Shown here: positions 60,871 through 64,000 of the stretch, piece after piece
How positions within the stretch are numbered: position 1 is the first letter of the stretch
Layout: every line of letters starts with the position of its first letter
NCBI GenBank assembly: GCA_948567375.1
Contig: OX419755.1
Coordinates: forward strand, 65,290,944 to 65,354,943
Reading direction: 5' to 3'
DNA: 64,000 bases
DNA from: Lunularia cruciata
Lineage: Eukaryota > Streptophyta > Marchantiopsida > Lunulariales > Lunulariaceae
Notes under the pieces: generated by a model
Told to the model about the DNA's origin: nothing
Database searches by the model: none
What the model saw: only the letters and a program-made list of their open reading frames with translations
Program-made: the position numbers and the translations under genes

Positions 60871-64000
<3,130 letters not shown>

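Overview
This window reads as nuclear DNA of a land plant, probably a seed-free one (moss, lycophyte or fern grade). The case rests on two host genes with plant-type proteins and GT-AG introns, chromodomain Ty3/gypsy and Ty1/copia elements, and a reverse transcriptase lineage I associate with bryophyte- and alga-like genomes. The last point is from memory, so the taxon is an inference.

Layout. (1) 1-12,960: the 5' half of a NOT2/VIP2-like gene (CCR4-NOT complex) on the minus strand. Four exons join in frame, and the last two are separated by an intron of about 9.8 kb (353-10,121). That intron carries an array of short palindromic hairpin modules and larger direct duplications. (2) 12,961-20,291: AT-rich intergenic DNA with a decayed LINE-like reverse transcriptase gene. 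(3) 20,292-33,171: an old minus-strand Ty1/copia element that received a solo gypsy LTR and then, or before it, a complete-length chromodomain gypsy element (22,017-28,600, 5-bp target duplication CATAA). (4) 33,172-45,000: another solo LTR of the same gypsy family (target duplication ATGAT), a second unrelated and much decayed gypsy element, a 161-bp tandem repeat, and a 5'-truncated sister copy of the LINE-like gene. (5) 45,700-52,430: a decayed PIF/Harbinger transposase with an apparent intron, then a block of unidentified gene-like sequence flanked by G/C-rich degenerate repeats in opposite orientations, possibly an unrecognised DNA transposon. (6) 52,932-58,883: a second, more decayed copy of the chromodomain gypsy family, whose 3' LTR carries a fresh 346-bp tandem duplication. 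(7) 58,884-60,063: unidentified minus-strand reading frames. (8) 60,064-64,000: the 5' three quarters of a DHX15/PRP43-type DEAH-box RNA helicase gene on the plus strand, preceded by an 807-base stretch with no ATG at all.

The two host genes point away from each other across about 48 kb of nested repeats, and both run off the window. NOT2 acts in mRNA deadenylation and transcription control; the DEAH helicase acts in spliceosome disassembly and ribosome maturation. No operon, CRISPR array, complete tRNA or rRNA gene was seen. All retroelements are described as fossils. LTR identities were judged by eye, not computed.
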